Source: SMYC01 sp963578475
Lineage (GTDB): Bacteria; Acidobacteriota; Vicinamibacteria; Marinacidobacterales; SMYC01
Length of the DNA stretch: 64,000 bases
Assembly: GCA_963578475.1 (NCBI GenBank)
Contig: CAUZCL010000023.1
Coordinates: forward strand, 1-64,000
Direction: 5' to 3'
Made by a program: the position numbers and the translations under genes. The notes beneath the pieces were generated by a model, which was not told where the DNA came from, made no database searches, and worked only from the letters and a program-made list of their open reading frames with translations. Of the stretch, positions 26,908-35,933 are shown in pieces; within the stretch, counting starts at the first letter, position 1, and every line of letters starts with the position of its first letter.

Positions 26908-27467
26908 CACTCCGGCTCCACAACGCATCCGGCCGCCCAGTTGACGATCGGGGGCTGCGGCTGACGATCGCAGTCGAACCAATTATAGGCGATCATGCGC
27001 CCCGCGAAAATGATACACACCCAGAGAACGAGCGCGGCCGCACCCGCAAATCGCGCGCTTTTAGGCGTCACGGGATCCCGATCCCACTCAGCGACGCGCA
27101 GCCAAATCGTCGAGTGAAACACCCACACATTGATGCCGGCCACTATGAGTAGGATCACCTTCACTCGAAAGAAGATGCTCTGATCGGTCCGGACGGGGAT
27201 CGCGTAGAACAGGAGCGCGCCGGTGACGATCATCACGATGAAACCCGCGATCGTCCAAGGCAAGAGTCTTTTTTCTACTTCAGAGACCGGGACCTGCGTC
27301 AAAGCGAGGCTCAATAGTCGTAAATCCAGAACCGTCGCGAAGCCGAAGAACAATGCCAGCGCCCACACATGGGTGGATTCGACGAGGGGATAGACCCAAA
27401 GCGATTAGTGAAGCGCTATGCTCCACTGCGTCTCCGCGAGCCATTTGGCGAACCCTAGAAGCGACAT
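26907..27467 (-). pseudogene. DUF6644 family membrane protein with in-frame stop
   Basis: Read from ATG 27467 the protein begins MSLLGFAKWLAETQWSIALH, meets TAA (27405-27407), and continues in the same frame as SLWVYPLVESTHVWALALFF. Four helices of the same design as the next gene follow, ending CVVEPE. Relatives usually have a Glu after ALH, so GAA to TAA is the simplest explanation. An internal GTG or ATG start at 27368 would give a 153-residue protein lacking the first segment. The gene starts 35 nt after the thiI stop. Confidence 0.7.
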
Positions 27468-27502
27468 CGCTCCGGCATTATCTCCAATATCGACCGGCGA
27501 TG

Positions 27503-28801
27503 TCAGCTCTTGGAAACACTATCGAGCCGCGACGCCTCTATCGCCGCCTCCGCCCCGAGCGCGTCGACACCGTGCTCGGTCGAGAGAAGCTTTCCGCAGT
27601 CATACTGCACTCGAAGAATGTCGGCGAGAGAAGAAGCGATTAAACCCTCGTAATCCGGGAACAGTTTCGTCTCCATCCGGGTGAGGACGTCGTCATAGGT
27701 CTTGGTTCGGGTGCGTCGGGTAAAGAGCGCGCAGCAATCTTTGTAGGGCTCGATCGAAATCGCGTAAGTGTCGATTTGCTCCGCGACCTTCATGATCGCT
27801 TGCTTGTCCATAGCCAAGAGTGGACGCAGCACCGAGATGTCGACAGCCTTTTCGCTGGAGACAAGATTCTCGATCGTCTGCGACGCGACTTGAGAAAGGC
27901 TATCCCCCGTCACGATCGCGATCGCTCGCGTTTTTAGAGCGAGCGCCTCCGCGACCCGGAAGAGGAAACGACGAAAGAGCACGGTCTCATGACCCGTGTT
28001 TTTTCCACTGAGCGCAAGATCGAAATATGTATAGGGCACGACGAAGAGGCGCGAGCGCAACGTGAAGCGGCTGAGCTTTTGCGCGAGACGTCCGGGGACC
28101 GAGCGTTCGAGCTCTCCCTCCGTCATGTGGGTCGCGCTCATGTGAAAAAAATCGACGGTGCAGCCTCGCCGAGCCAACAGGAAAGACGCGACCGGGGAAT
28201 CGATCCCGCCGGAGAGCAAGCTGAGCACGTGGCCGCTCGAAGCCACTGGGAGCCCGCCGATGCCTGTCGGTCGCTCGGTGTAGAAAAACACAGCGTCGGT
28301 GTAGATGTCCACATGGATCGTCACATCCGGGTCGTCGAGCCGCACGCGCTCCCATTCGGTGCAATCCCGAACCACTTGTCCTAGCCAGCGCTCCATCTCG
28401 GCCGACGATAACGTAAATTTCTTGTCGACTCGATGCACGCGAACGGCAAAGGTCATTTGAGTGCGATAGCTCTCACGTGCGAGCCGGACGACGATCGACT
28501 CGACCCGTGGACGGTCGAGCTCGTCGCGGGCGAGGCGTTCAGCCACGGCTACAGAATGGACCCCACATACCTGATCGATTGTCCTCACCACAGACTTCAG
28601 AGACGCTTCGGTGTAATCCTGCGCTTCCACATAGAGACGGCCTTGTCGCCGCTGCATCGGCCAGGAGATGCCTTCGCTACGGAGCGTATGGCGGATGTTC
28701 CCGCGAAGCTGAGACCAGAAATCACTTTGATTCCTTCCTTTGAGCGTGATCTCGGGCGAGCGAATGTGAAGCTCGAGACGAGGCACTGGCGGATCCGACA
28801 T
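27503..28801 (-). CDS. thiI: tRNA 4-thiouridine synthetase ThiI-like
   Basis: A 432-residue enzyme that activates U8 of tRNA with ATP for sulfur transfer (and may supply sulfur for thiazole). An N-terminal ferredoxin-like/THUMP region (about 60-165) carries the usual LELHIRSPEITLKGRNQSDF start. The PP-loop LLSGGIDSPVASFLLARRG is near residue 195, GDSLSQVASQT follows, and IEPYKDCCALF carries the conserved cysteine. There is no C-terminal rhodanese domain, as in many shorter ThiI proteins. The ATG at 28801 gives the family length. Confidence 0.88.
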   Translation of the reverse strand: MSDPPVPRLELHIRSPEITLKGRNQSDFWSQLRGNIRHTLRSEGISWPMQRRQGRLYVEAQDYTEASLKSVVRTIDQVCGVHSVAVAERLARDELDRPRVESIVVRLARESYRTQMTFAVRVHRVDKKFTLSSAEMERWLGQVVRDCTEWERVRLDDPDVTIHVDIYTDAVFFYTERPTGIGGLPVASSGHVLSLLSGGIDSPVASFLLARRGCTVDFFHMSATHMTEGELERSVPGRLAQKLSRFTLRSRLFVVPYTYFDLALSGKNTGHETVLFRRFLFRVAEALALKTRAIAIVTGDSLSQVASQTIENLVSSEKAVDISVLRPLLAMDKQAIMKVAEQIDTYAISIEPYKDCCALFTRRTRTKTYDDVLTRMETKLFPDYEGLIASSLADILRVQYDCGKLLSTEHGVDALGAEAAIEASRLDSVSKS

Positions 28802-28958
28802 GTTGTTCAGCTTATCAGCTCGGCGAGAGCAGGGTTGGTGTCAGGGGCAGTTAAAGGCTCCGGCGCAAGCCTTCTGTTTTCTCGGATTCTCGAGTCCGTT
28901 ATCTTGGGATGCGCTCGTGGATTTTGTGGCCCGCGTTCGCTAGACTCCCAATCGCAAG

Positions 28959-31019
28959 ATGCGCGTCCTTTTTCTGCTAGCCCTGCTCGCTCAATCGCCC
29001 AAGGAGCTGGTGGAGCGACACTTCGACCACGCTTACGAGCTCTTGGGAAAAAAGCTCTACGTCAAGGCAATCGACCAGTTCCTCTACGTGCTTGCGCTCG
29101 ACCCGAGCCACCATGACGGCCATTTTTATGCGGGGCTTGCCTATATCCAGCGGGGCCTGACTGGCCTCGAACAGGCGGACCACCACCTGAGTCGGGCCAT
29201 CGAGCTTGACCCGAGAAACCCCCGACAGTTCCACTATCGTGGCGTCGTCCGTATGCGCCTCGGGGCTTACGAAGAAGCGGTCTCGGATCTCCAGCACATG
29301 CTCGCCGCCGAGGACGACTACTACCTATCGTTGTACTCTCTCGGCGCCACGCTGATGCGGCTCGAGCGCTACCGAGAGGCGGTCGATATTCTGAAACGTG
29401 CGGTGGACGCTAATCCTTCTCTACTCGAGCCGCGCTGGAATCTCGCGCTCGCGATGCGATTCGCGGGCGAGGATCCCGCCTCGCTTCCGACAAAATATCG
29501 TTTGGAGCTTTCGACCGAAGGTATCGGCGCGTCCCCCATCATTTTCGAAGACGTCGCCGAGCGCTCTGGCATCACCCGCTACAGCCGCGCCCGTGGCAGT
29601 GGTTGGAGCGATGTCGACGGCGACGGCGACCTCGACCTCTTTGCTGTCGGGATCCACGATCCGCACGCACTCTATCGCAACGACGGCAACAGTGCGTTCA
29701 CAGATATTACAATGGACTCGGGTCTCTTCGATCCGAGAGGCGGCTGGTCGGCACTCTGGACCGATTACGACAATGACGGCGACCCCGACCTCTATGTGAC
29801 GCGCGACGGCTGGGACGGCGAGCTTCCCAACAGTCTTTATCGTAACGACGAAGGTGTCTTCATCGACGTCGCCGAGCGCGCCGGGGTCGCAAGCGCCCGC
29901 GACAGCTTCACCGCGGCCTTTGCCGACATCGATCACGACGGCGACCTCGATCTCTACGTCGCGAACGGCGTCGCGACGGAAGGCGGAAGCCCCAACGAGC
30001 TGTTTCTCAACAACGGCAACGGGACGTTTACCGAAGTCGCGGATCGCTACGGCGTGGCCAATCACGGCCGCTCCATCGGCTCGGCTTTCGGCGACTACGA
30101 CAACGACGGCTGGCCGGACTTACTCGTCGTTAACTTCTTCGGCAATCCCGCCCTCTACCATAACAATCAAGGACAGAGCTTCTCGAATGTCAGCCGGCGC
30201 GCCGGGATCACACGCCCGCACGAAGGCTTCGTGGGGTTTTTCTTCGACTATGACAACGACGGCTGGCTCGACATCTTCATCGTTGGCTTCGCGGCAAAGA
30301 TGGAAGAAGCCTTGAGGAGCGCGCGGGCGGGCGCAGCAGTGAACGAGGCGAGCCGGCTCGCGCTCTATCGTAACAATCAGGACGGGACCTTCACGGAGCT
30401 CGCCGAAGCCGCTGGGCTCGCGAAGAACTTCGGCGCGATGGCGGCGAGCTTCGGCGACATCGACAATGACGGGTATCTCGACATTTATCTCGGATGCGGG
30501 GCCCCGGCGATCGAGCGTTTCGAGCCCAACAAGCTCTTCCTGAACGGGGGTAACGGCGTCTTCACCGATATCAGCGCCGCGGCGGGTGTCGACCATCTCG
30601 GCAAAGGGCACGGCGTGAGCTTCGCCGATTACGACGGCGATGGCGATCTCGACATCTACGTACCCACAGGCGGTGCTTTTCTCGGGGACCGCCAAGCCGA
30701 CGCGCTCTATCGGAATCCGGGAACGGCGAACCACTGGCTACACGTCAAGCTGCGGGGGACGACGGGCCACCGCGATGCGGTGGGGGCGCAAGTGCGCGTG
30801 CAACTGGGCGAAACCATTTTGATGCAAGAAGTTACGATTGGCGGGGGCTTTGGCTCGACGAACAGCCTGATCTTGGAATTCGGCCTTGGCGAAGCGACTT
30901 CGGCCGACGAGCTAGAGATCCGTTGGCCCGCTGGCGGCCGCCGAGTGTTGCATAATGTCGCCGCAGACCAACGAATTCTGGTAGTAGAGGCCAAACCCGG
31001 CTACGAGCTGCTCCCGTGA
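28959..31019 (+). CDS. TPR + FG-GAP/VCBS beta-propeller + ASPIC/UnbV protein
   Basis: A 686-residue exported protein. A short signal peptide (MRVLFLLALLAQS) is followed by three to four TPRs (about 15-165). A beta-propeller-like region (about 185-580) has at least six calcium-loop repeats of the D-x-D-x-D-G type, such as SDVDGDGDLDLFAVG, DYDNDGDPDLYVT and DIDHDGDLDLYVA. An ASPIC/UnbV domain (about 600-680) carries RDAVGAQVRVQLG and EIRWPAGGRR. Such proteins resemble integrin-alpha-like or CRTAC1 adhesion folds and bind Ca. Partner unknown. It is first in a plus-strand row of TPR proteins. Confidence 0.88.
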   Translation: MRVLFLLALLAQSPKELVERHFDHAYELLGKKLYVKAIDQFLYVLALDPSHHDGHFYAGLAYIQRGLTGLEQADHHLSRAIELDPRNPRQFHYRGVVRMRLGAYEEAVSDLQHMLAAEDDYYLSLYSLGATLMRLERYREAVDILKRAVDANPSLLEPRWNLALAMRFAGEDPASLPTKYRLELSTEGIGASPIIFEDVAERSGITRYSRARGSGWSDVDGDGDLDLFAVGIHDPHALYRNDGNSAFTDITMDSGLFDPRGGWSALWTDYDNDGDPDLYVTRDGWDGELPNSLYRNDEGVFIDVAERAGVASARDSFTAAFADIDHDGDLDLYVANGVATEGGSPNELFLNNGNGTFTEVADRYGVANHGRSIGSAFGDYDNDGWPDLLVVNFFGNPALYHNNQGQSFSNVSRRAGITRPHEGFVGFFFDYDNDGWLDIFIVGFAAKMEEALRSARAGAAVNEASRLALYRNNQDGTFTELAEAAGLAKNFGAMAASFGDIDNDGYLDIYLGCGAPAIERFEPNKLFLNGGNGVFTDISAAAGVDHLGKGHGVSFADYDGDGDLDIYVPTGGAFLGDRQADALYRNPGTANHWLHVKLRGTTGHRDAVGAQVRVQLGETILMQEVTIGGGFGSTNSLILEFGLGEATSADELEIRWPAGGRRVLHNVAADQRILVVEAKPGYELLP

Positions 31020-31222
31020 CGTGAAGGCTCGTTCTCAAAGAGCTGAGGCGGCACACTCGATTCAAGGTGTTGGGGTTCTGTTCGCCAATCCATGGTAGGT
31101 ATCGTTAGCGACAGGGCGACCTGGCGTCAATCGGCCGCTTTCCTCGAGCTTTTTTTCGATCGACGGCAGAATCGAGAACTTCGGATCGGATACGCGCCGA
31201 GCGAATCAGGTACACTGCGCAC

Positions 31223-33067
31223 ATGCAGTGGCTGTTCGCAATCGCGCTCGCGATCCAAAGCTGGGACGCGACCCTGGCGCGCGGTCTCGAAGCCCTCGAG
31301 GCGGGCCGGATGGGCGAGGCCGAGCAGGCCTTCCGCGAGGCGATCGACATAGCCCCAGACGAGGTCGGGGCGAAAATGCTCGTGACGAACCTGTTTCTCG
31401 ACACGGAGCGGCCCGAGCGCGCGCTCGAGATCATCGAGCCGTTGATCCAGGGGGTGCCCGAGGCCGATCGCTCCCCCACCGCCAACACCGTCTACGGACT
31501 GGCGCTCGCGCAATCGGGCCGTCACGCCGACGCCGTGGCGCCGCTCCGAGCGGCGCTCGCGGTGCAGCCCCGCCGGGCCAAGGCGCTGTTCAACCTGGGC
31601 CGGTCGTTGCAGGCGCTGGAGCGCTTCGACGAGGCGGCCGAAGTCTACCGGAAGGGCCTCGCCTTTCTCCCGCCCGAGAACATCCGCTTCGCGCTCGGCC
31701 TCGCTCGCTGTCAGGTCCGTTTGTCGCAGCTCGACGAGGCCAGGGCTCACCTCGACGATCTGGTGGCCAAACATCCGGAAGTGGGGCGCGCGTGGCTCTT
31801 GAGAGGGATCGTTGCCTTCGAGGAGGAGCGCTATCGGGAATCCGAGGACGACGTGCTAAAGGCCCTCGAGAACGGCTATCAGCTCGCGGAATCGGACCTT
31901 CGGCTTGGCATGGCGCTCGGCAGGCTCGGAGAGTACGAAGAGGCGCAGCGCGCCCTCGATCGCGCGCTCGAAAAAGAGCCCGAACTCGCGACCGCCCACT
32001 ACTTCAAAGGTCTGTTTCTCTTTCAGGAAGGCGAGACGCTGGCTCCTGGCTCCGCGAATCCTTTTGGCCTGCACGCGGTGCGCCTTTTGGAGCGCTCGCT
32101 CGAGCTCGCGCCCAACCCCAAGACCTCGCTCGCTCTTGCCGAGGTCGAGCTGCGGCTGCGGCTGCACACGCAGGTCGTGGAAAGCGCGCGCGCTGGGGCC
32201 ACCGTGCCCGAGCTCGCACCTCGGGCGTACCACCTGATGGCCCTCGCCCATCACGAGCTGCTGGAATACGAGCCCGCGGAAGCGGCCTATGAGCGCGCGG
32301 CGGAAGCGGGAGCAAACAGCGCCGAGCTCTACCACGACTGGGGCAACCTGCTCTCGGTGATGGGCCGGTGGGACGAAGCCAAAGCGGTGCTCCACAAGGT
32401 GCTCGAGCGCAACCCGGACTTCGTCGGATCACTCCTGCAGCTCGGTGTGGTCCATCTCAACCTGCGCGAGCACGAGACCGCGCTCGACTACCTCGGCCGC
32501 GTGATCGCGATGGCGCCTGACAACGCGGAAGCCTGGTACCAGAAAGGCGTCGTGGAGTCGCGCCAGAACGATCCGGCCGCGGCCGCGGCTTCTTGGCAGC
32601 GCGCGCTCGAGCTCGACCCGGAGCAGACGCGACTTTACTACCGCCTCGGCGCGGAGCTGGTGAAGCTCGGCCGCGTCGACGAGCGCAACGCGCTTCTCGA
32701 GGAGTTCGCCGAGCGCGAGCGCAGGAGCGAGCTTGCCGCCCAGCGCTCCGAGCAGCTTCTGAATCTTCTCAATGGGGCGGTCGCGGCGTCGGAGGCCGAA
32801 GACGATGACCGGGCGCTCGCGCTTCTAAACGCCGCGAAGAACCTCGCGCCTGACGACCCGCTTCCTTACGTCTACCTAGGCGACTTCTATCTGTCCCGCG
32901 ATCGTCTCGGCGATGCCAAACGGGTGCTGGAGGAAGGTCTCGTGAGAATGTCGAACGAGCTTTCGCTTTACCAGACGATGTTGTCGGTGCACACGGCGCG
33001 CGGCGATGCCGCCGCGGCGGACGAAGCCCGGAGCCGAATCAGGAAGATCATCAAAGGCGCGGAGTAA
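31223..33067 (+). CDS. Exported tetratricopeptide-repeat protein
   Basis: A 614-residue protein, almost entirely TPR helices. A short signal-like N-terminus (MQWLFAIALAIQS) resembles that of the preceding gene. About a dozen 34-residue repeats follow, for example NTVYGLALAQSGRHADAVAP, AWYQKGVVESRQNDPAAAAA and PLPYVYLGDFYLSRDRLGDA. It is a scaffold type; no catalytic motif is present. Its stop lies 4 nt before the GTG of the multihaem cytochrome, so they are probably one transcription unit. Confidence 0.85.
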   Translation: MQWLFAIALAIQSWDATLARGLEALEAGRMGEAEQAFREAIDIAPDEVGAKMLVTNLFLDTERPERALEIIEPLIQGVPEADRSPTANTVYGLALAQSGRHADAVAPLRAALAVQPRRAKALFNLGRSLQALERFDEAAEVYRKGLAFLPPENIRFALGLARCQVRLSQLDEARAHLDDLVAKHPEVGRAWLLRGIVAFEEERYRESEDDVLKALENGYQLAESDLRLGMALGRLGEYEEAQRALDRALEKEPELATAHYFKGLFLFQEGETLAPGSANPFGLHAVRLLERSLELAPNPKTSLALAEVELRLRLHTQVVESARAGATVPELAPRAYHLMALAHHELLEYEPAEAAYERAAEAGANSAELYHDWGNLLSVMGRWDEAKAVLHKVLERNPDFVGSLLQLGVVHLNLREHETALDYLGRVIAMAPDNAEAWYQKGVVESRQNDPAAAAASWQRALELDPEQTRLYYRLGAELVKLGRVDERNALLEEFAERERRSELAAQRSEQLLNLLNGAVAASEAEDDDRALALLNAAKNLAPDDPLPYVYLGDFYLSRDRLGDAKRVLEEGLVRMSNELSLYQTMLSVHTARGDAAAADEARSRIRKIIKGAE

Positions 33068-33071
33068 CCCG

Positions 33072-35876
33072 GTGCGGACCGCGTCCTGCTGCCTCGGACT
33101 GGCCCTCGTCACCGTTCTGCTCGCCACCACGTCGTCGAGCCAGCAGTCGCGCGTCTTCCAGGTCTCCCGCGATCCAGACATCCGCTACTGGTGGGACGAC
33201 GTCCCGAAATCTGTGAAACGGAGCAGTCTCTCGACCGCGGATTTCAGCAACATCGAGCCCGCGGATTTCATGGGCCCGCAGGCCTGCAAGACGTGCCACG
33301 AGGACAAGTACCAGCGCTGGTCGCAGCACCGTCACCGCTTCATGAACGCGCCCGCCACCGAAGCGACCATCAAAGGCGATTTTTCCGGGCATGCTTTTAT
33401 CGACTATTTCGGCGGGCGCGCCACGTTCGCGCGGGAGAACGATCGGTACGTCATGCGGCTCGTCCGGGGCGACACGGGGCGGACGTACCACGTCACGCAG
33501 ACCATCGGATCGAGATTCTTTCAGTACTACGTGGGCCTCCAGATCGAAGGGCCGGAGCCGATGGGGCACAGAATCTATCGGTCCGAGCACGTGCTCCCGT
33601 TCGGCTACTGGCTCGACTACACCCAGTGGGTTCCCGTCGTGCACGTGGAGAAAACCCGTGAAGGCGAGCCCAGCCTCATCGATGCCATGCGGCGCGATCC
33701 GTTCACGCAGCCCGCGGTCCACGATTATGCGCAGTCCTGCTCCCAGTGCCACACGACCATGCCGACGGGCGACTGGCTCATCCACCGCCAGCCGTCCTTT
33801 CCCATGAGCCCGCTCGGCTTCTCGTTCGACCTGAGATCCTACGTCGCCGACAACCACGCGGAGCTTCTCGCGGGCAAGGACCCGTCGCGGCTCGAGCTGG
33901 ATGACGTGCAAGAGCTCTTGCTGCGCATTACCCACAAGAAAGCCCCCGTGTGGGAGCTCACGTCGGGTATCAGCTGCGAGACGTGCCACTACGGCAACCG
34001 CGCGCACGTCGAGAGCGGAGGGGCGATACTGCCGCGCATGTTCCCCACGAGCCCGCGGCTTTTCATCGACGGCACCAACCCGGCGGTGGATTTGGCGCGC
34101 AATCCGGTCAACCAGAACTGGACTTGCGGCCGGTGCCACCAGGGCACACGCTTCGAGTATGCCGCTGGGATGGGCACGTGGAACTCGACCGAGTACAGCG
34201 ACGCGATGAAAGGCGCATGCTACCGGTTCGACGAGCCGGAGCGCGCGATGTTACGCTGCATCGATTGCCACAACCCGCACGAAACCACGGGAAAGGCTTG
34301 GTCGAGAACGCCGGACGAGGACGATGGGTTGTGCCTGAAGTGCCACACCGAGCTCGAGCCCGAACCCGCGCGCGTCGGCCACACGCGCCATCCCATGGGA
34401 AGCACCGGCAGCCGCTGTATGAACTGCCACATGCCGCGTATCAACGAAGGGCTGCAGGCGATGGTGCGCACGCACATGATCTTCAGCCCGACGAAGCGCG
34501 AGATGATCGAGGCGAATCAGCCGAATGCGTGCAACATGTGCCACGTTCGGGAGACGCTCGCCTGGACGGTGGCGAAGCTCGAACAGTGGTACGGCGCGCA
34601 GTACGAAGCGACTGAGATAGAGAGCACCACGGCGGCCACGCTGGAGTGGCTGCGAAGCTGGCATCCTACGACGCAAATGGTGGCCGCCGACGTCCTGACG
34701 AAAGCCAGAGCCGACTGGGCGCTCCCGGAGCTCTTCGACGCGCTCGACAGCAAATACATGCTCGTGCGCCAGTTCGCGCAGATCGGGCTCGACGACATGC
34801 TCGAAACGCGCCTGGCGCATTTCGGCTACCGCTTCTACATGTTCGAGGACGAGCGCGAGGCCTCCCTCGAGGCCCTCGTCGAACATTACCTGCTCGATGG
34901 GACGACCACGCGTATACCGGAACAATCGGAGGCCGAAGAAGTCGAGCACTACCGCCAGCTCGTGCGGTTCAAACCCGACTCCAGCACCGCCCACTACTAT
35001 CTCGCCAACGCGCTTTTTCCCCACGGCGGAATCGACGAGGCGATGTTTCACTACCGACGGGCGATTGAGATCGACGCCGGGTTCGCCCGCGCATACAACA
35101 ACCTCGGCGTCGCTCTCAAGGAGGAGGGCCGTATCGACGAGGCTGCCGCCGAGCACCGGAAAGCGCTGTCCCTAGAGCCGAGGCTCCCCGACGCGCACAT
35201 CGCTCTAGGAAACGTCCTGGTCCTGCAGGGCCGCTCCGACGACGCGGCCGCGAGCTTTCGCCGGGCGATTGGCCTCGAGCCCGATCGCGCGGAGGCCCAC
35301 TACAACCTCGGGCTTGTGCACCAAGCCGCGGAACGGACGCAGGATGCGATGGCGAGCTACCGGCGTGCGATCGCGATAGAGCCGCGCTACGGCGAGGCGC
35401 TCAACAACCTCGGCATCGCGCTCGCCTCCCTGGGAAGACAGGACGAAGCCATCGAAGCCTTCGAGCAGGCGATCTCGACGGAAGACGCCGCCACACCTTC
35501 GGCACAGAACAACTTGGGCTGGGCGCTCAAGCTGGCGGGCCGTCTCGATGATGCAATGGAGCACTTCGAGGCGGCGCTCGCGGCGGATCCAGAATCCATT
35601 TCCGCCCAGGTCGGGCTTTCGGGTGTGCTCGCTTCACACGATGACCCGAGACGCCGCGACCCAGAGCGCGCTATCCGGCTCGCGGAATCCGCCGCAGGAG
35701 CGACCGACGAGCAAAGCGCCGAGGTGCTCGACACGCTGTCGCAGGCCTACGCCGCCGCGGGACACTTCGAGCGAGCCGCCGCGGCAGCCGAGAAAGCCGT
35801 CCGGCTGGCGCCTCCTGACGAAGCGCTCGCACGAGCCATCCGCGCGCGTCTCGCCGAGTACCGGAGCGCGCGCTAG
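33072..35876 (+). CDS. Octahaem c-type cytochrome fused to a TPR domain
   Basis: A 934-residue exported protein with eight CxxCH haem-attachment motifs, at residues 72 (CKTCH), 223 (CSQCH), 302 (CETCH), 352 (CGRCH), 396 (CIDCH), 421 (CLKCH), 449 (CMNCH) and 487 (CNMCH). This matches cytochrome c554/multihaem-type folds, so it should carry electrons in the periplasm. From about residue 635 to the end there are about eight TPRs (AYNNLGVALKEEGRIDEAAA, ALNNLGIALASLGRQDEAIE). The GTG start at 33072 (GGAG upstream) puts a signal peptide first; the upstream frame overlaps the TPR gene. It follows that TPR protein closely. Confidence 0.88.
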   Translation: MRTASCCLGLALVTVLLATTSSSQQSRVFQVSRDPDIRYWWDDVPKSVKRSSLSTADFSNIEPADFMGPQACKTCHEDKYQRWSQHRHRFMNAPATEATIKGDFSGHAFIDYFGGRATFARENDRYVMRLVRGDTGRTYHVTQTIGSRFFQYYVGLQIEGPEPMGHRIYRSEHVLPFGYWLDYTQWVPVVHVEKTREGEPSLIDAMRRDPFTQPAVHDYAQSCSQCHTTMPTGDWLIHRQPSFPMSPLGFSFDLRSYVADNHAELLAGKDPSRLELDDVQELLLRITHKKAPVWELTSGISCETCHYGNRAHVESGGAILPRMFPTSPRLFIDGTNPAVDLARNPVNQNWTCGRCHQGTRFEYAAGMGTWNSTEYSDAMKGACYRFDEPERAMLRCIDCHNPHETTGKAWSRTPDEDDGLCLKCHTELEPEPARVGHTRHPMGSTGSRCMNCHMPRINEGLQAMVRTHMIFSPTKREMIEANQPNACNMCHVRETLAWTVAKLEQWYGAQYEATEIESTTAATLEWLRSWHPTTQMVAADVLTKARADWALPELFDALDSKYMLVRQFAQIGLDDMLETRLAHFGYRFYMFEDEREASLEALVEHYLLDGTTTRIPEQSEAEEVEHYRQLVRFKPDSSTAHYYLANALFPHGGIDEAMFHYRRAIEIDAGFARAYNNLGVALKEEGRIDEAAAEHRKALSLEPRLPDAHIALGNVLVLQGRSDDAAASFRRAIGLEPDRAEAHYNLGLVHQAAERTQDAMASYRRAIAIEPRYGEALNNLGIALASLGRQDEAIEAFEQAISTEDAATPSAQNNLGWALKLAGRLDDAMEHFEAALAADPESISAQVGLSGVLASHDDPRRRDPERAIRLAESAAGATDEQSAEVLDTLSQAYAAAGHFERAAAAAEKAVRLAPPDEALARAIRARLAEYRSAR

Positions 35877-35880
35877 ACAC

Positions 35881-35912
35881 AAAAAAAAATGGCGGGGCCG
35901 AAGCCCCGCCAT
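35881..35912 (-). terminator. Rho-independent terminator with UUCG tetraloop
   Basis: On the minus strand a 10-bp perfect stem ATGGCGGGGC/GCCCCGCCAT encloses a TTCG loop closed by C-G, followed by nine Ts. It lies 22 nt after the TonB-receptor stop, so it should end that transcript. The plus-strand orientation lacks a T-run, but the hairpin could still stall the incoming cytochrome transcript. Confidence 0.88.
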
Positions 35913-35933
35913 GGAGTCAAACTCCTCGATGCG

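Noticed and set aside
24171..27407. Stop-codon readthrough or recoding in this segment
   Set aside because: The in-frame stops are TAA, TAG and TAA at unrelated residues and accompany frameshifts in the same genes; decay or error is simpler.
29421..30734. Minus-strand frames rich in V/I/D across the FG-GAP gene
   Set aside because: Antisense of repeated D-x-D-x-D-G codons, which mechanically gives VxVAVxV patterns.
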